DNA of 64,000 bases from VRUE01 sp963715625 (GCA_963715625.1 OY970260.1:434001-498000); one strand, 5' to 3'; counted from the stretch's first letter, positions 50,395 to 58,997 are shown. The notes: generated by a model not told the origin, from the letters alone. Program-made: numbers and translations.

Positions 50395-51626
50395 GCGTGG
50401 AAGGTGGTGGTGGCGTCGGCGCTCGGGCCGGCGGCCGCTCCGGACTCCTTCATCGCGGCGATCTCCTCGGCCGAGTAGCCGGCCTCGGCCAGCACCTCGT
50501 CGGTGTGCTCGCCGAAGGCGGGGGCCGGGCGGGTCGGGTCGGCGGGGGTGCGGCTCATCTTCACCGGGGCGCCGAGCTGGCGGATCGTCCCCAGCTCGGG
50601 CTGCTCCATCTCGACGACCATCTCGCGCCCGCGCACCAGCTCGGAGTCGAGCGCCTCGTCGATCTCCAGCACCGGCTCGATGCAGCAGTCGTGCTCGTCG
50701 TTGAAGGCCTTCCACTCCGCCCGTGTGCGCGAGCGGAAGACCTCGGCGATCTTCTGCCAGTCCTCGGAATCCGGCGCCGCGAATTGGGCCTCGACGAGGT
50801 CCGGGCGCTCCACCCCGTTGCAGAAGGCGGCCCAGAACTTCGGCTCCAGCGCGCCGCAGGTGACCCAGCCGTTGCTGGCTTCGTAAGGCAGGTAGCAGGC
50901 CAGGCCGCCGGCGAGCTGCTGCTCGCCGCGGCGCGGCACCTCGCCGTCGCAGAAGTAGCGCCCGGCGACCAGCGCCAGCCAGGAGAGGGCGCCGTCGGCC
51001 ATCGAGACGTCGACCATCTGCCCTTCGCCGGAGTGGCGCCGCTCGTGCAGCGCCGCCATCACGCCGAAGGCCGCCATCAGGGCGCCGCCGCCGATGTCGG
51101 CGATCTGGCCGCCGGACTGCACCGGCGGGCCGTCCTTGGCCCCGGTCAGCCCGAGCACCCCGACCAGGCCGAGGTAGTTCATGTCGTGGCCGGCCCGCTG
51201 TGTGTAGGGGCCGTCCTGGCCGTAGCCGGTGATCGCGCAGAAGACGACGCCGGGATTGGCCTCGCGCATGCGCTCGTAGCCGACTCCGAGCCGGTCGAGC
51301 ACTCCCGGCCGGAAGCCGTCGATCACCACGTCGTGGCGTTCGACCAGGCGCAGCAGAGCCTCGCGGCCCTGATCGGACTTGAGGTCGAGGCGGACCGAGC
51401 GCTTGCCGCGGTTGAGCGAGAGGTAGAGCGCCGAGCGCGTGCCCAGCTCCTGCTGCTCGTCCGTCCCGTAGTAGGGCGGCGCCCAGCGGATGTAGTCGCC
51501 CATCCCGGTGTCCTCGACCTTGAGCACCTCGGCGCCGAGGTCGGCGAGCAGCAGCGAGCAGAAGCCCCCCGGCAGCAGCCGGGAGAGGTCGAGGACCTTG
51601 ACGTCGCTAAGCGGGAGAGCGCTCAC
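50391..51626 (-). CDS. CoA-transferase family III (CaiB/BaiF)
   Basis: 411 aa. N-terminal VLDLSRLLPGGFCSLLLADLGAEVLKVE (in parts) with the glycine-rich loop, the catalytic aspartate in the GHDMNYLGLVGVLGLTG region and a typical C-terminal cap. Many actinobacterial relatives are alpha-methylacyl-CoA racemases, which share the fold, so CoA transfer and racemisation are both possible. It overlaps the upstream BKACE gene by 20 nt and the MerR start by 4 nt. Confidence 0.87.
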   Translation of the reverse strand: MSALPLSDVKVLDLSRLLPGGFCSLLLADLGAEVLKVEDTGMGDYIRWAPPYYGTDEQQELGTRSALYLSLNRGKRSVRLDLKSDQGREALLRLVERHDVVIDGFRPGVLDRLGVGYERMREANPGVVFCAITGYGQDGPYTQRAGHDMNYLGLVGVLGLTGAKDGPPVQSGGQIADIGGGALMAAFGVMAALHERRHSGEGQMVDVSMADGALSWLALVAGRYFCDGEVPRRGEQQLAGGLACYLPYEASNGWVTCGALEPKFWAAFCNGVERPDLVEAQFAAPDSEDWQKIAEVFRSRTRAEWKAFNDEHDCCIEPVLEIDEALDSELVRGREMVVEMEQPELGTIRQLGAPVKMSRTPADPTRPAPAFGEHTDEVLAEAGYSAEEIAAMKESGAAAGPSADATTTFHA

Positions 51627-52503
51627 GCTTCGGCACTCCCAGGAGCTCGCGGGCCTCGGCGACGGTGGCGGCCCGGCGGCCGACGTCCTCGGCCATCTGG
51701 CGCGCCTTGGCGATCAGGTCGCCGTTGGAGCGCGCCATCTCGCCGCTCGGCAGGTAGAGGTTGTCCTCGACCCCGGCGCGGACGTTGCCGCCCAGCACCA
51801 GCGAGGAGCCGAGCAGCTTCCACTGGTCGCGGGAGATGCCGATCACCTGCCACTGGTTCTCGCCCTCGGCGCCGCCGGGGATCTGGTCGGCCATGAAGCC
51901 GACGTTGCGCGGCGTCGGGCGGATGCCGCCGTTGACGCCCATGACGAGCGATACCTGCAGCGGCGTGCGCTCCAGCAGGCCCATGTCGATCAGCGGGTCG
52001 AGGTTGGCGACGTGGCCGGCGTCGAAGCACTCGTGCTCGGGCTTGATCCCGAGCTCGCGCATCGCCGTGAGGAACTCGATGATCGTGTCGAAGCTGTTCT
52101 CGAAGACGGCCTTGAAGACGAAGTCCTTGCGCCGCGAGCTGTACTTGGCGTAGTTCATCGAGCTCATGTTGAGCGCGGCGACGTCGGGCTTCAGCGCCCG
52201 CAGGTACTCGATCCGCTTGGAGATCGGGATGCCGATCGCGCCGGTCGAGTAGTTGACGATCACGTCGCCGACCTCGGCCAGGATCGCCTCGGTGATCGCG
52301 CGGAAGTCCTCGACCTCGTAGGAGGGCGTGCCGTCCGGCGTGCGGGCGTGGATGTGGATCTGCGAGGCGCCCTCGTCGACCGCGCGCCGCGCCTCGGCCG
52401 CGTACTCCTCCGGCGTGTAGGGGATCGCCGGGCACTGGTCCCGGTTGGCGATCACCCCGCTGATCGAACAGCTGATGACGACTGGGTCCTCGAACGAGCT
52501 CAC
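51607..52503 (-). CDS. BKACE (beta-keto acid cleavage enzyme) family protein
   Basis: 298 aa from a GTG that overlaps the stop of the 29-codon ORF (GTGA). It has the family landmarks CSISGVIANRDQCPAIPYTPEE, ASQIHIHARTPDGTPSYE (zinc-binding HIHAR) and ECFDAGHVANL. BKACE proteins condense a beta-keto acid with acetyl-CoA and release acetoacetate plus a new acyl-CoA. The clustering with a CoA-transferase and carboxyltransferase supports an acyl-CoA catabolic role; the keto acid is unknown. Confidence 0.86.
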   Translation of the reverse strand: MSSFEDPVVISCSISGVIANRDQCPAIPYTPEEYAAEARRAVDEGASQIHIHARTPDGTPSYEVEDFRAITEAILAEVGDVIVNYSTGAIGIPISKRIEYLRALKPDVAALNMSSMNYAKYSSRRKDFVFKAVFENSFDTIIEFLTAMRELGIKPEHECFDAGHVANLDPLIDMGLLERTPLQVSLVMGVNGGIRPTPRNVGFMADQIPGGAEGENQWQVIGISRDQWKLLGSSLVLGGNVRAGVEDNLYLPSGEMARSNGDLIAKARQMAEDVGRRAATVAEARELLGVPKRERSPA

Positions 52504-52589
52504 TGTCCCTGCTCCTTCCGGTGCGCTTTATGTGGGCATGGATGGCATAAGGCGCACCGGAACGTGGAGGTGCCGGCGGCATCTGTCAT
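52500..52589 (-). CDS. 29-codon coupled mini-ORF carrying a palindromic element
   Basis: ATG overlaps the carboxyltransferase stop (ATGA) and its TGA overlaps the BKACE GTG (GTGA). The peptide begins MTDAAGTST, then FRCALCHPCPHKAHR encoded by the 47-bp palindrome, and ends KEQGQ, with a CxxC pair. The exact overlaps at both ends mean ribosomes could pass from one enzyme gene to the next through it. It may be a real peptide or simply a coupled spacer. Confidence 0.42.
   Translation of the reverse strand: MTDAAGTSTFRCALCHPCPHKAHRKEQGQ
52516..52562. repeat. 47-bp palindromic element, A type, copy 3
   Basis: Arms of 17 nt (52516-52532 and 52546-52562, TTCCGGTGCGCTTTATG and near-complement) with a loop containing TGGGCATGG. 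Same length and stem as copies 1 and 2. It sits between the carboxyltransferase and BKACE genes. Confidence 0.9.
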
Positions 52590-54178
52590 ACGGGCATCAC
52601 CCCGTGGCGCTTGCGCGGCTTCTCGACGTGCTTGTTGCGGGCCATGCGGAGAGCGTTGACGATGGTCGGGCGCGTCTCGCGCGGGTCGATCACGTCGTCG
52701 ATCACCGCGTTGCCGGCGGCGATGTAGGGGTCGATCTGCTCGCGCACCGCGTTCAGCATCGCCTCTTTCGTCGCCTCGGGATCGTCGGAGGCCTCGATCA
52801 TCGAGCGGCCGATGATGTTGACCGCCCCCTCCGCCCCCATCACCGAGATCTCGGCGCCCGGCCAAGCGACGATCAGGTCGGGCTCGTAGGCCTTGCCGCA
52901 CATCACGTAGTAGCCGGCGCCGTAGGCCTTGCGCACGACCACGGTCACCTTCGGCACCGTGGCGCGGCTGACGGCGTAGAGCATCTTCGCCCCGTGGCGG
53001 ATGATCCCGGCGTGCTCGACCTTGGCGCCGACCATGAAGCCGGGCACGTCCTGAAGGAAGACGAGCGGGATGTTGAAGGCGTCGCAGAGGTTGATGAAGC
53101 GCGCCGCCTTGTCGGCCGAGTCGTTGTCGAGGATGCCGGCCAGCTGCTTGGGCTGGTTGGCGACGATCCCCGCCGGCTGGCCGCCGAAGCGGGCGAAGCA
53201 GGTGATCAGCGTCTTGGCGAACTTCGGCTTGATGTCGAAGAGCTCGCCGTCGTCGACGATCTCGCGGATCACGTCGTACATGTCGTAGGGCTGGCGCGAG
53301 GAGTCGGGGACGATCTCCATCAGCTTCTCCGAGGCGCGCTCGACCGGGTCGGAGACGTCGAGCACCGGCGGCTTCTCCTCGCAGTTGGCGGGGAAGTAGG
53401 AGAGGTACTGCTTGACCCGTTCGATGCACTCCTCGTCGTCCTTCACCTCGAGGTCCCCCACCCCCGACTTGCGGCAGTGGACCTTGGCGCCGCCCAGCTC
53501 CTCCATCGTGATGTCCTCGCCGGTGACGGCTTTGGTCAGGTGCGGGCCGGCGAGCGCCATCGCGCCCTGGCCGGAGACCATCGGGACGAAGTCGGCGAGC
53601 GCCGGGATGTAGGCGGTGCCGGCCGCGCACGGTCCCATCATCGCCGCCACCATCGGGATCACACCCGACATCTCGACCTCTTCGCGGAAGAGGTGGCCGG
53701 AGCCGGCGAAGAGCGAGCCGGACGCCTCCTGGATGCGGGCGCCGGCCGAGTCGAGCAGCCAGATGAACGGCATCCGCTTCGAGAGCGCCATCTCGCGCAG
53801 GCGGGTGACCTTGAGCTCGCCGGTCATCCCCATCGAGCCGGCCATCACGGTGAAGTCGTAGGCGGCGATGCAGCAGGGACGGCCGTCGACGTCGCCCCAA
53901 CCGGTGATCACGCCGTCGGCAGGGGCCTCTTTGCCCTCCATCGCCCGCTGGGCGAAGTGGGGCCGGCCGTGGATGCCCATCTCGACGAAGCTGCCCTCGT
54001 CGACGAGCAGGTCGATCCGCTCGCGCGCGGTCATCTTGCCGCGCTCGTGCTGTTTGGCGATCTTCTCCTCGCCGCCGCCCAGCTTCGCCTTCTCGCGCCG
54101 CTCGTGCAGCTGCTCGGTCAGCTCGCCCAGGGGCGCGGTGCCCGGAAGCAGGTGCTTGGTCTCTTGGTCAGTCGCCAC
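52586..54178 (-). CDS. Acyl-CoA carboxylase beta subunit (carboxyltransferase)
   Basis: 530 aa, the usual length for PccB/AccD5-type subunits. GTG start overlaps the stop of the hydratase gene. Two crotonase-like halves are present: LLDSAGARIQEASGSLFAGSG (N-half) and FLQDVPGFMVGAKVEHAGIIRHGAKML (C-half, in parts), plus the VVVRKAYGAGYYVM segment. It transfers carboxyl from biotin to propionyl-CoA or a related acyl-CoA. No biotin-carboxylase alpha subunit is next to it. Confidence 0.9.
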   Translation of the reverse strand: MATDQETKHLLPGTAPLGELTEQLHERREKAKLGGGEEKIAKQHERGKMTARERIDLLVDEGSFVEMGIHGRPHFAQRAMEGKEAPADGVITGWGDVDGRPCCIAAYDFTVMAGSMGMTGELKVTRLREMALSKRMPFIWLLDSAGARIQEASGSLFAGSGHLFREEVEMSGVIPMVAAMMGPCAAGTAYIPALADFVPMVSGQGAMALAGPHLTKAVTGEDITMEELGGAKVHCRKSGVGDLEVKDDEECIERVKQYLSYFPANCEEKPPVLDVSDPVERASEKLMEIVPDSSRQPYDMYDVIREIVDDGELFDIKPKFAKTLITCFARFGGQPAGIVANQPKQLAGILDNDSADKAARFINLCDAFNIPLVFLQDVPGFMVGAKVEHAGIIRHGAKMLYAVSRATVPKVTVVVRKAYGAGYYVMCGKAYEPDLIVAWPGAEISVMGAEGAVNIIGRSMIEASDDPEATKEAMLNAVREQIDPYIAAGNAVIDDVIDPRETRPTIVNALRMARNKHVEKPRKRHGVMPV

Positions 54179-54960
54179 TACCGTCCCTTCCACTGCGGAT
54201 CGCGTTTCTCGAAGAATGCGGTGACACCCTCGACGATGTCCTCGGTCGAGAAGGTGAGCGAGAGCTGCGAGCGCAGGTACTCGAGCGCGTCGTCGAGGGC
54301 CATGTCCTGCTGGCGGTACATCGCGTCGTGGCCGAGCCGCATCAGCACCGGGCTCTTGGAGGCGAGCTTCGTCGCCCACTCGGCGACCGCGGCGTCGAAC
54401 TCCCCGGCCGGTACGACCTTGTTGGCGAGTCCGTACTCGACCGCCTGCTCGGCGCTCAGCCGCTCGCCCAGCAGCATCATCTCGTTGACCTTCTTGCGCG
54501 GGACGTTGCGGTAGATGATCGCCATGATCATGTAGGGGAAGGCGCCGACGTTGATCTCCGGCGTGCCGAAGGTGGCCCCCTCTTTGGCGATCAGCAGGTC
54601 GCAGGAGAGGGCGAGGCCCATCCCCCCCGCCAGCACGTGGCCGTTGGCCGCGCAGAGGCTCGGCTTGCCCAGGCGCGGCATCAGCCTGAAAAATTCAAGG
54701 AAAAGATCAGTTGCAAAATGTTTGGCCACCAACGGCATTTCTGCGGCAAAGCCGCCTAGGTCGGCACCGGCACAAAAAACCTTGTCTCCCGCCCCAGTCA
54801 ACACAACTGCACGCACATCCTCGGAGTCGCGCGCGGTCTTCATCGCGTCGACCAGCTCGACCAGCATCTGCCCGGAGAGCATGTTGCGCTTCTCCGGGTT
54901 GTTGAGGGTCACCGTCGCGACCCCGCCGGCGACCTCGTACTTGACGACCTCGTAGTCCAT
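54178..54960 (-). CDS. Enoyl-CoA hydratase with a low-GC internal patch
   Basis: 260 aa, standard crotonase length. GGVATVTLNNPEKRNMLS, FCAGADLGGFA (first oxyanion strand) and the NGHVLAGGMGLALSCDLL segment with GTPEINVG are present. The ATG at 54960 is chosen by homology. Between about 54685 and 54820 the codons turn strikingly A/T-rich (for example TTT, GCA, CTT, AAA) while the protein stays a normal hydratase, as if a short tract was replaced by recombination. First gene of the leftward acyl-CoA operon. Confidence 0.88.
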   Translation of the reverse strand: MDYEVVKYEVAGGVATVTLNNPEKRNMLSGQMLVELVDAMKTARDSEDVRAVVLTGAGDKVFCAGADLGGFAAEMPLVAKHFATDLFLEFFRLMPRLGKPSLCAANGHVLAGGMGLALSCDLLIAKEGATFGTPEINVGAFPYMIMAIIYRNVPRKKVNEMMLLGERLSAEQAVEYGLANKVVPAGEFDAAVAEWATKLASKSPVLMRLGHDAMYRQQDMALDDALEYLRSQLSLTFSTEDIVEGVTAFFEKRDPQWKGR

Positions 54961-55045
54961 CGGCGAGGGACCATAGCCGACTCCGTAGGAAGTGGGAAGT
55001 GCTACTGTCCACGCGACCGCGAACTGCGAACGAGGAGAGAGACCA

Positions 55046-56260
55046 GTGGCGACCGCGACCGACGGCTCCAAAGTCATCAAGCCCGACTTCGAGCAGGGCA
55101 CCAAGAGCTTCATCTTCAGCCAGGAGCACGAAGACCTGCGCGAGTCGATGGAGGCCTGGGTCAAAAAGGAGATGTGGCCGCACCGCAACGAGTGGGAGAA
55201 CACCTACTGGCCGACCGAGAAGCTGAAGCGGGCGGGAGAGCTCGGCTTCCTCGGCCTCTGCTTCCCCGAGGAGTACGGCGGGCAGGGCGGCGACTACTAC
55301 TACTCGCTGGTCCGCGCCGAGTGCATGAGCTACACCGGCTCCGGCGGCACCAACATGGGCTTCGCCGTGCAGACCGACATGGTCCTGCCGCCGATCCACC
55401 TACTCGGCACCGAGGAGCAGAAGCGCCGCTACCTCGAACCTGGCCTGAAGGGCGAGAAGGTCGGCTGCCTCGGGATCACCGAGCCGGGGGCGGGCTCCGA
55501 CGTGGCGGGCATCCGCACCACCGCGATCCGCGACGGCGACGAATTCGTCATCAACGGCTCCAAGACGTTCATCACCAACGGGCCGCGCGCCGATTTCATC
55601 GTCCTCGTCGCCAAGACCGACCCCGAGGAGCGGCACGCCGGCATCACCCTCTTCGTCGTCGACCTCCGTGACGAGAACGGCGAGAAGGTCCCCGGCTTCA
55701 GCGTCTCGGCCGAGCTGGAGAAGATGGGGATGCACGCCTCCGACACCGGCGAACTCGCCTTCGAAGACGTCCGCGTCCCGGCCAGCGCGATCCTCGGCGA
55801 AGAGGGCAAGGGCTTCTACCACATCGCCTGGGAGCTCCAGGGCGAGCGCCTGGTCGCCGCCGCCGGCTCCCACGCGGGGGCGGAACGGATGATCGAGAAG
55901 ACCCTCGAGTACGCCAAGGAGCGCGAAGCCTTCGGCCGCCCGATCGGCAAGTTCCAGGCGATCCGCCACAAGTTCGCCGAGATGGCGACGAAAGCGGAGG
56001 CGGCGAAGCAGTTCACCTACGCGACCGCCTGGCGCTTCGGCAACGGCGAGTACCCGGTGCGCGAGATCACGATGGCGAAGCTCTTCTCCTCCCGCATGGC
56101 CTGCGAAGTCGCCGACGAGTGCATCCAGATCCTCGGCGGCTACGGCTACATGAAGGAGTACGAGATCGAGCGCGCCTACCGCGACGTCCGCCTCAACCGG
56201 ATCGGCGCCGGCACCGACGAGGTCATGCTCGACGTGATCGGCAAGAGCTACGGGCTGTAG
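55046..56260 (+). CDS. Acyl-CoA dehydrogenase
   Basis: 404 aa from a GTG with a CGAGGAGAG ribosome site. LGITEPGAGSDVAGIRTTA (FAD/acyl site), GSKTFITNG, and the C-terminal IQILGGYGYMKEYEIERAYRDVRL (in parts) are classic. The catalytic glutamate is probably that of the ERAYRD region or the nearby GAGTDEV loop. It introduces a trans double bond into acyl-CoA using FAD. It is divergent from the hydratase operon, sharing an 85-bp control region. Confidence 0.93.
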   Translation: MATATDGSKVIKPDFEQGTKSFIFSQEHEDLRESMEAWVKKEMWPHRNEWENTYWPTEKLKRAGELGFLGLCFPEEYGGQGGDYYYSLVRAECMSYTGSGGTNMGFAVQTDMVLPPIHLLGTEEQKRRYLEPGLKGEKVGCLGITEPGAGSDVAGIRTTAIRDGDEFVINGSKTFITNGPRADFIVLVAKTDPEERHAGITLFVVDLRDENGEKVPGFSVSAELEKMGMHASDTGELAFEDVRVPASAILGEEGKGFYHIAWELQGERLVAAAGSHAGAERMIEKTLEYAKEREAFGRPIGKFQAIRHKFAEMATKAEAAKQFTYATAWRFGNGEYPVREITMAKLFSSRMACEVADECIQILGGYGYMKEYEIERAYRDVRLNRIGAGTDEVMLDVIGKSYGL

Positions 56261-56274
56261 GGAGGGACGCCCGC

Positions 56275-56703
56275 ATGGGGTCCCGGGTCGACCACATCCG
56301 CTCCTATTACGAGGCGCTGAACACGGGCGATGCCGAGGCGGTCGCCCGGCATTTCACCGATGACGCAACTCACTACTACACGCGTCTCGGCCCGCACGAG
56401 GGGGCCGAGGCGATCGGCCAGATGACGGATCTCGCGGTCAAGAGCATCGAGGCGCAGTGGTTCGTCGAGAACGCGCTCGAAGGCGAGGGCAGGGACGAAG
56501 CGGTGATCGAGTGGTCGATGACCTGGCGCGATCCCAAGAGCGGCGAGAAGCGGCTCGACCGGGGCACCGAGTGGTTCGTCTTCCGCGACGGCCTGATCGC
56601 CGAGATCCGCGCCTACCACCACGGCGGCCCCAAGAACCCGAGCGGCGACCTGCTCGGGTTCGACCACGAGGGCCGCGGCTACACGATGCTGGAGGAGCAG
56701 TGA
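56275..56703 (+). CDS. SnoaL-like (NTF2-fold) protein
   Basis: 142 aa after a GGAGGGA site, 14 nt behind the dehydrogenase stop. IRSYYEALNTGDAEAVARHFTDDATHYY is the SnoaL/NTF2 start, and the second half (TEWFVFRDGLIAEIRAYHH) completes the cone-shaped fold. Members are small isomerases, hydrolases or binding proteins. Co-transcription with acyl-CoA dehydrogenases suggests an accessory role in the same pathway. Confidence 0.8.
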   Translation: MGSRVDHIRSYYEALNTGDAEAVARHFTDDATHYYTRLGPHEGAEAIGQMTDLAVKSIEAQWFVENALEGEGRDEAVIEWSMTWRDPKSGEKRLDRGTEWFVFRDGLIAEIRAYHHGGPKNPSGDLLGFDHEGRGYTMLEEQ

Positions 56704-56707
56704 ACCG

Positions 56708-56908
56708 TCAGCCGCTGGTGACGAGCACCGTGGCCAAGGTGCCCAGAATCGCGACTATGGTCGTTCCCCAAAGCTGGAACATCAGCGCACGCAGCTCGCG
56801 AAGGTCGGTTCGAAGCTCATGCATGTCTCGATCCACCCGCTCGAAGCCGGCATCCATCCTGTTTGACAGGTCGTCGAGTCGCTCGTCAGTCCACATCGTT
56901 CGCTCCAT
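56708..56908 (-). CDS. Small tail-anchored coiled-coil protein
   Basis: 66 aa. An amphipathic, charged coiled-coil start (DERLDDLSNRMDAGFERVDRDMHELRTDLRELR in parts) is followed by one membrane helix LWGTTIVAILGTLATVLV. Such short proteins of the coiled-coil-plus-anchor type are frequent in bacteria and have no set function. It lies on the opposite strand between two genes of the acyl-CoA cluster. Confidence 0.65.
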   Translation of the reverse strand: MERTMWTDERLDDLSNRMDAGFERVDRDMHELRTDLRELRALMFQLWGTTIVAILGTLATVLVTSG

Positions 56909-56974
56909 GCCGGCGACGCTACCAGGCCCCGACGCACGTGAATTGCATTGTCTGCGAAGAAAGTGTAGCTATTC

Positions 56975-58153
56975 ATGCCCGTAATCAAGGACACCGGTAC
57001 CCGCGCGACCTTCCCGCCCTTCGGCGAGGAGCACGAGGAGCTGCGGGAGACCGTCAACCGCTTCGTCTCCAAGGAGATCGCGCCCAACGTCGACGGCTGG
57101 GAGGACGCACGCGAATTCCCCCGTGAGCTATACGGGCGCTGCGCCGAGCTGGGCTTCCTCGGGCTGAAGTTCCCCGAGGAGCTGGGCGGCCAGGGCGGCA
57201 CCCACCTGCACGACGCGGTCTGGGTCGAGGAGCTGGCCCGCAGCGGTGGCTCCGGCGGGGTCGCCGCCGGGCTCAACGCCCACACCTCGATCGCGATGCC
57301 GCCGATCTTCAACTTCGGCACCGAGGAGCAAAAGCAGCGCTGGCTGGTCCCGGGGATCGCCGGCGAGAAGATCGGCGCGCTGGGGATCACCGAGCCCGGC
57401 GCCGGCTCCGACGTCGCCGGCATCTCGACCTTCGCCAGGAAGGTCGACGGCGGCTACGTCGTCAACGGCTCGAAGACCTTCATCACCAACGGCGTCCGCG
57501 CCGACTTCCTCGTCTGCGCCGTGAAGACGACGCAAGAGGGCGGCCACGGCGGCATCTCCTTCCTCGTCCTCGAGCGCGAGATGCCCGGCTACGAGGTGGC
57601 GCAGAAGCTGGAGAAGATGGGCTGGCACTCCTCCGACACGGGAGAGCTGGCCTTCACCGACGTCGAGGTGCCCGAGGAGAACCTGCTCGGCGAGGAAAAC
57701 GGCGGCTTCAAGCTGATCATGGCCAACTTCGCCTGGGAGCGGCTGCTGATGGCGATCGGCGCCGTCGGCGCGATGCAGCGCCTGATCGAGATCTCCGTCA
57801 ACTACGCCCTCGAGCGCGAAGCCTTCGGCCGCCCCATAGGCAAGTTCCAGGCGACCCGCCACCACATCGCCGAGATGGCGACCAAGGCTGAGGCCTCCCG
57901 CGCCATCACCTACAACTCCCTCCGCCTCTTCCACGAAGGCCGCAACTGCATCAAAGAGGTCACCATGGCCAAGCTAGTAACCCAGCGCGCCGTCCTGGAG
58001 ATAGCCGACCAAGCCCTCCAGATCCACGGCGGCTACGGCTACATGAAGGAGTACGGCATAGAGCGAGCCGTCCGCGACGCCCGCCTAGGCCCGATCGGCG
58101 GGGGGACGGACGAGGTGATGAAGGAGATCCTGGGGAAGTTGATGGGGCTGTAG
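56975..58153 (+). CDS. Acyl-CoA dehydrogenase
   Basis: 392 aa. LGITEPGAGSDVAGISTFA, GSKTFITNGVRADF and LQIHGGYGYMKEYGIERAVRDARL (in parts) match the family; it is clearly paralogous to the dehydrogenase at 55046 but diverged in its N-terminal third. A second dehydrogenase in the cluster suggests different chain length or branching. The end lies 6 nt before the convergent PIN toxin gene. Confidence 0.93.
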   Translation: MPVIKDTGTRATFPPFGEEHEELRETVNRFVSKEIAPNVDGWEDAREFPRELYGRCAELGFLGLKFPEELGGQGGTHLHDAVWVEELARSGGSGGVAAGLNAHTSIAMPPIFNFGTEEQKQRWLVPGIAGEKIGALGITEPGAGSDVAGISTFARKVDGGYVVNGSKTFITNGVRADFLVCAVKTTQEGGHGGISFLVLEREMPGYEVAQKLEKMGWHSSDTGELAFTDVEVPEENLLGEENGGFKLIMANFAWERLLMAIGAVGAMQRLIEISVNYALEREAFGRPIGKFQATRHHIAEMATKAEASRAITYNSLRLFHEGRNCIKEVTMAKLVTQRAVLEIADQALQIHGGYGYMKEYGIERAVRDARLGPIGGGTDEVMKEILGKLMGL

Positions 58154-58159
58154 CGAGTT

Positions 58160-58585
58160 CTAGTCGATCAGCGCAAGCAGCTTGCAGGCCGTCCGGGGAT
58201 CGATCGCCGAAGGCTTCAGATCGTTGTGGTCGAGTAGATCACGATCGCTGGTGACTATCGCCTCGGCACCGGCTTCGCGGGCGAGCATGACCAGGTAGTC
58301 GTCGGTCGGGTCCCGCAGGACGGTCGGAGGATCAGCGGGATCGTCAAGCATGGTCCCAGCGTCGCGGATGATCGAGACGGCTTCGGCGATCTCCTGATCC
58401 TCGATCAGCTCGCGGAAATAGGGCTTCCGCAGCGCGCGCTCAACCTCGTCCAGCAGGCGCGGGCAGACGATCGCCTCGACGCTCATCTCCGAAACCGCGT
58501 CGTAGATCACGCAAGGCGGGCTCTCAAGGCGCGAGCCCGTGATTCCAGACACCAGCGTGCTGGCGTCGATGACCAGCCGTTTCAA
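58160..58585 (-). CDS. PIN-domain toxin-like protein
   Basis: 141 aa. VIDASTLVSGI (first Asp), CPRLLDEVERAL (Glu), RDPTDDYLVMLAREAGA (Asp) and VTSDRDLLD (Asp) are the PIN nuclease residues of the PIN_3 group of putative toxins. It overlaps its presumed antitoxin gene by 4 nt. Likely a ribonuclease held in check by the partner. Confidence 0.83.
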   Translation of the reverse strand: MKRLVIDASTLVSGITGSRLESPPCVIYDAVSEMSVEAIVCPRLLDEVERALRKPYFRELIEDQEIAEAVSIIRDAGTMLDDPADPPTVLRDPTDDYLVMLAREAGAEAIVTSDRDLLDHNDLKPSAIDPRTACKLLALID

Positions 58586-58818
58586 CCGGCGGCGCGTTCG
58601 CGGCGAGCTTCATGCACCGCTTTGACGGCCTCGCGTTCGATCTCCTCCATCGGCACGCCTGCAAAACGCTTCCTCACGCGGGCGATTGCCTCGCGTCCCA
58701 GCTGGATGCGAACGGCGCTTTCGAGCAACTCGCGGTCGCTCCGCTCGGGACGGCGCTTGCGCAGGCGGTCGAGCAGATTGGTGTCGATCTCAACGCGGGT
58801 GGTGGGCGATACGGCCAC
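58582..58818 (-). CDS. Antitoxin partner of the PIN toxin
   Basis: 78 aa from a GTG. TTRVEIDTNLLDRLRKRRPERSDRELLESAVRIQLG (in parts) looks like a ribbon-helix-helix DNA-binding start, followed by a helical C-terminus for toxin binding. Its position before the PIN gene with a 4-nt overlap is the standard antitoxin-first order. The start is chosen because the strand-helix pattern begins there. Confidence 0.68.
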   Translation of the reverse strand: MAVSPTTRVEIDTNLLDRLRKRRPERSDRELLESAVRIQLGREAIARVRKRFAGVPMEEIEREAVKAVHEARRERAAG

Positions 58819-58997
58819 GTCAGGAATGGTATCGCCAAGGCGAGAGGTCTCCTCAAGGCACAAGGTCGCCGGGCGGAGCGCGATACGGTGCATGGGAAGA
58901 CCCCGGAACGGTCCCTGTGCAGCCTCTCTCGGGAGGCAGGCCAAACCGCCGGGGTTTCGTCTTTCCGGTTCAGCACCTGCGATACGGTCGAGCGTGA

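Noticed and set aside
54992..55045. ATG/GTG upstream of 55046 as the start of the first acyl-CoA dehydrogenase
   Set aside because: The GTG at 55046 has a clear CGAGGAGAG ribosome site and homology begins there.
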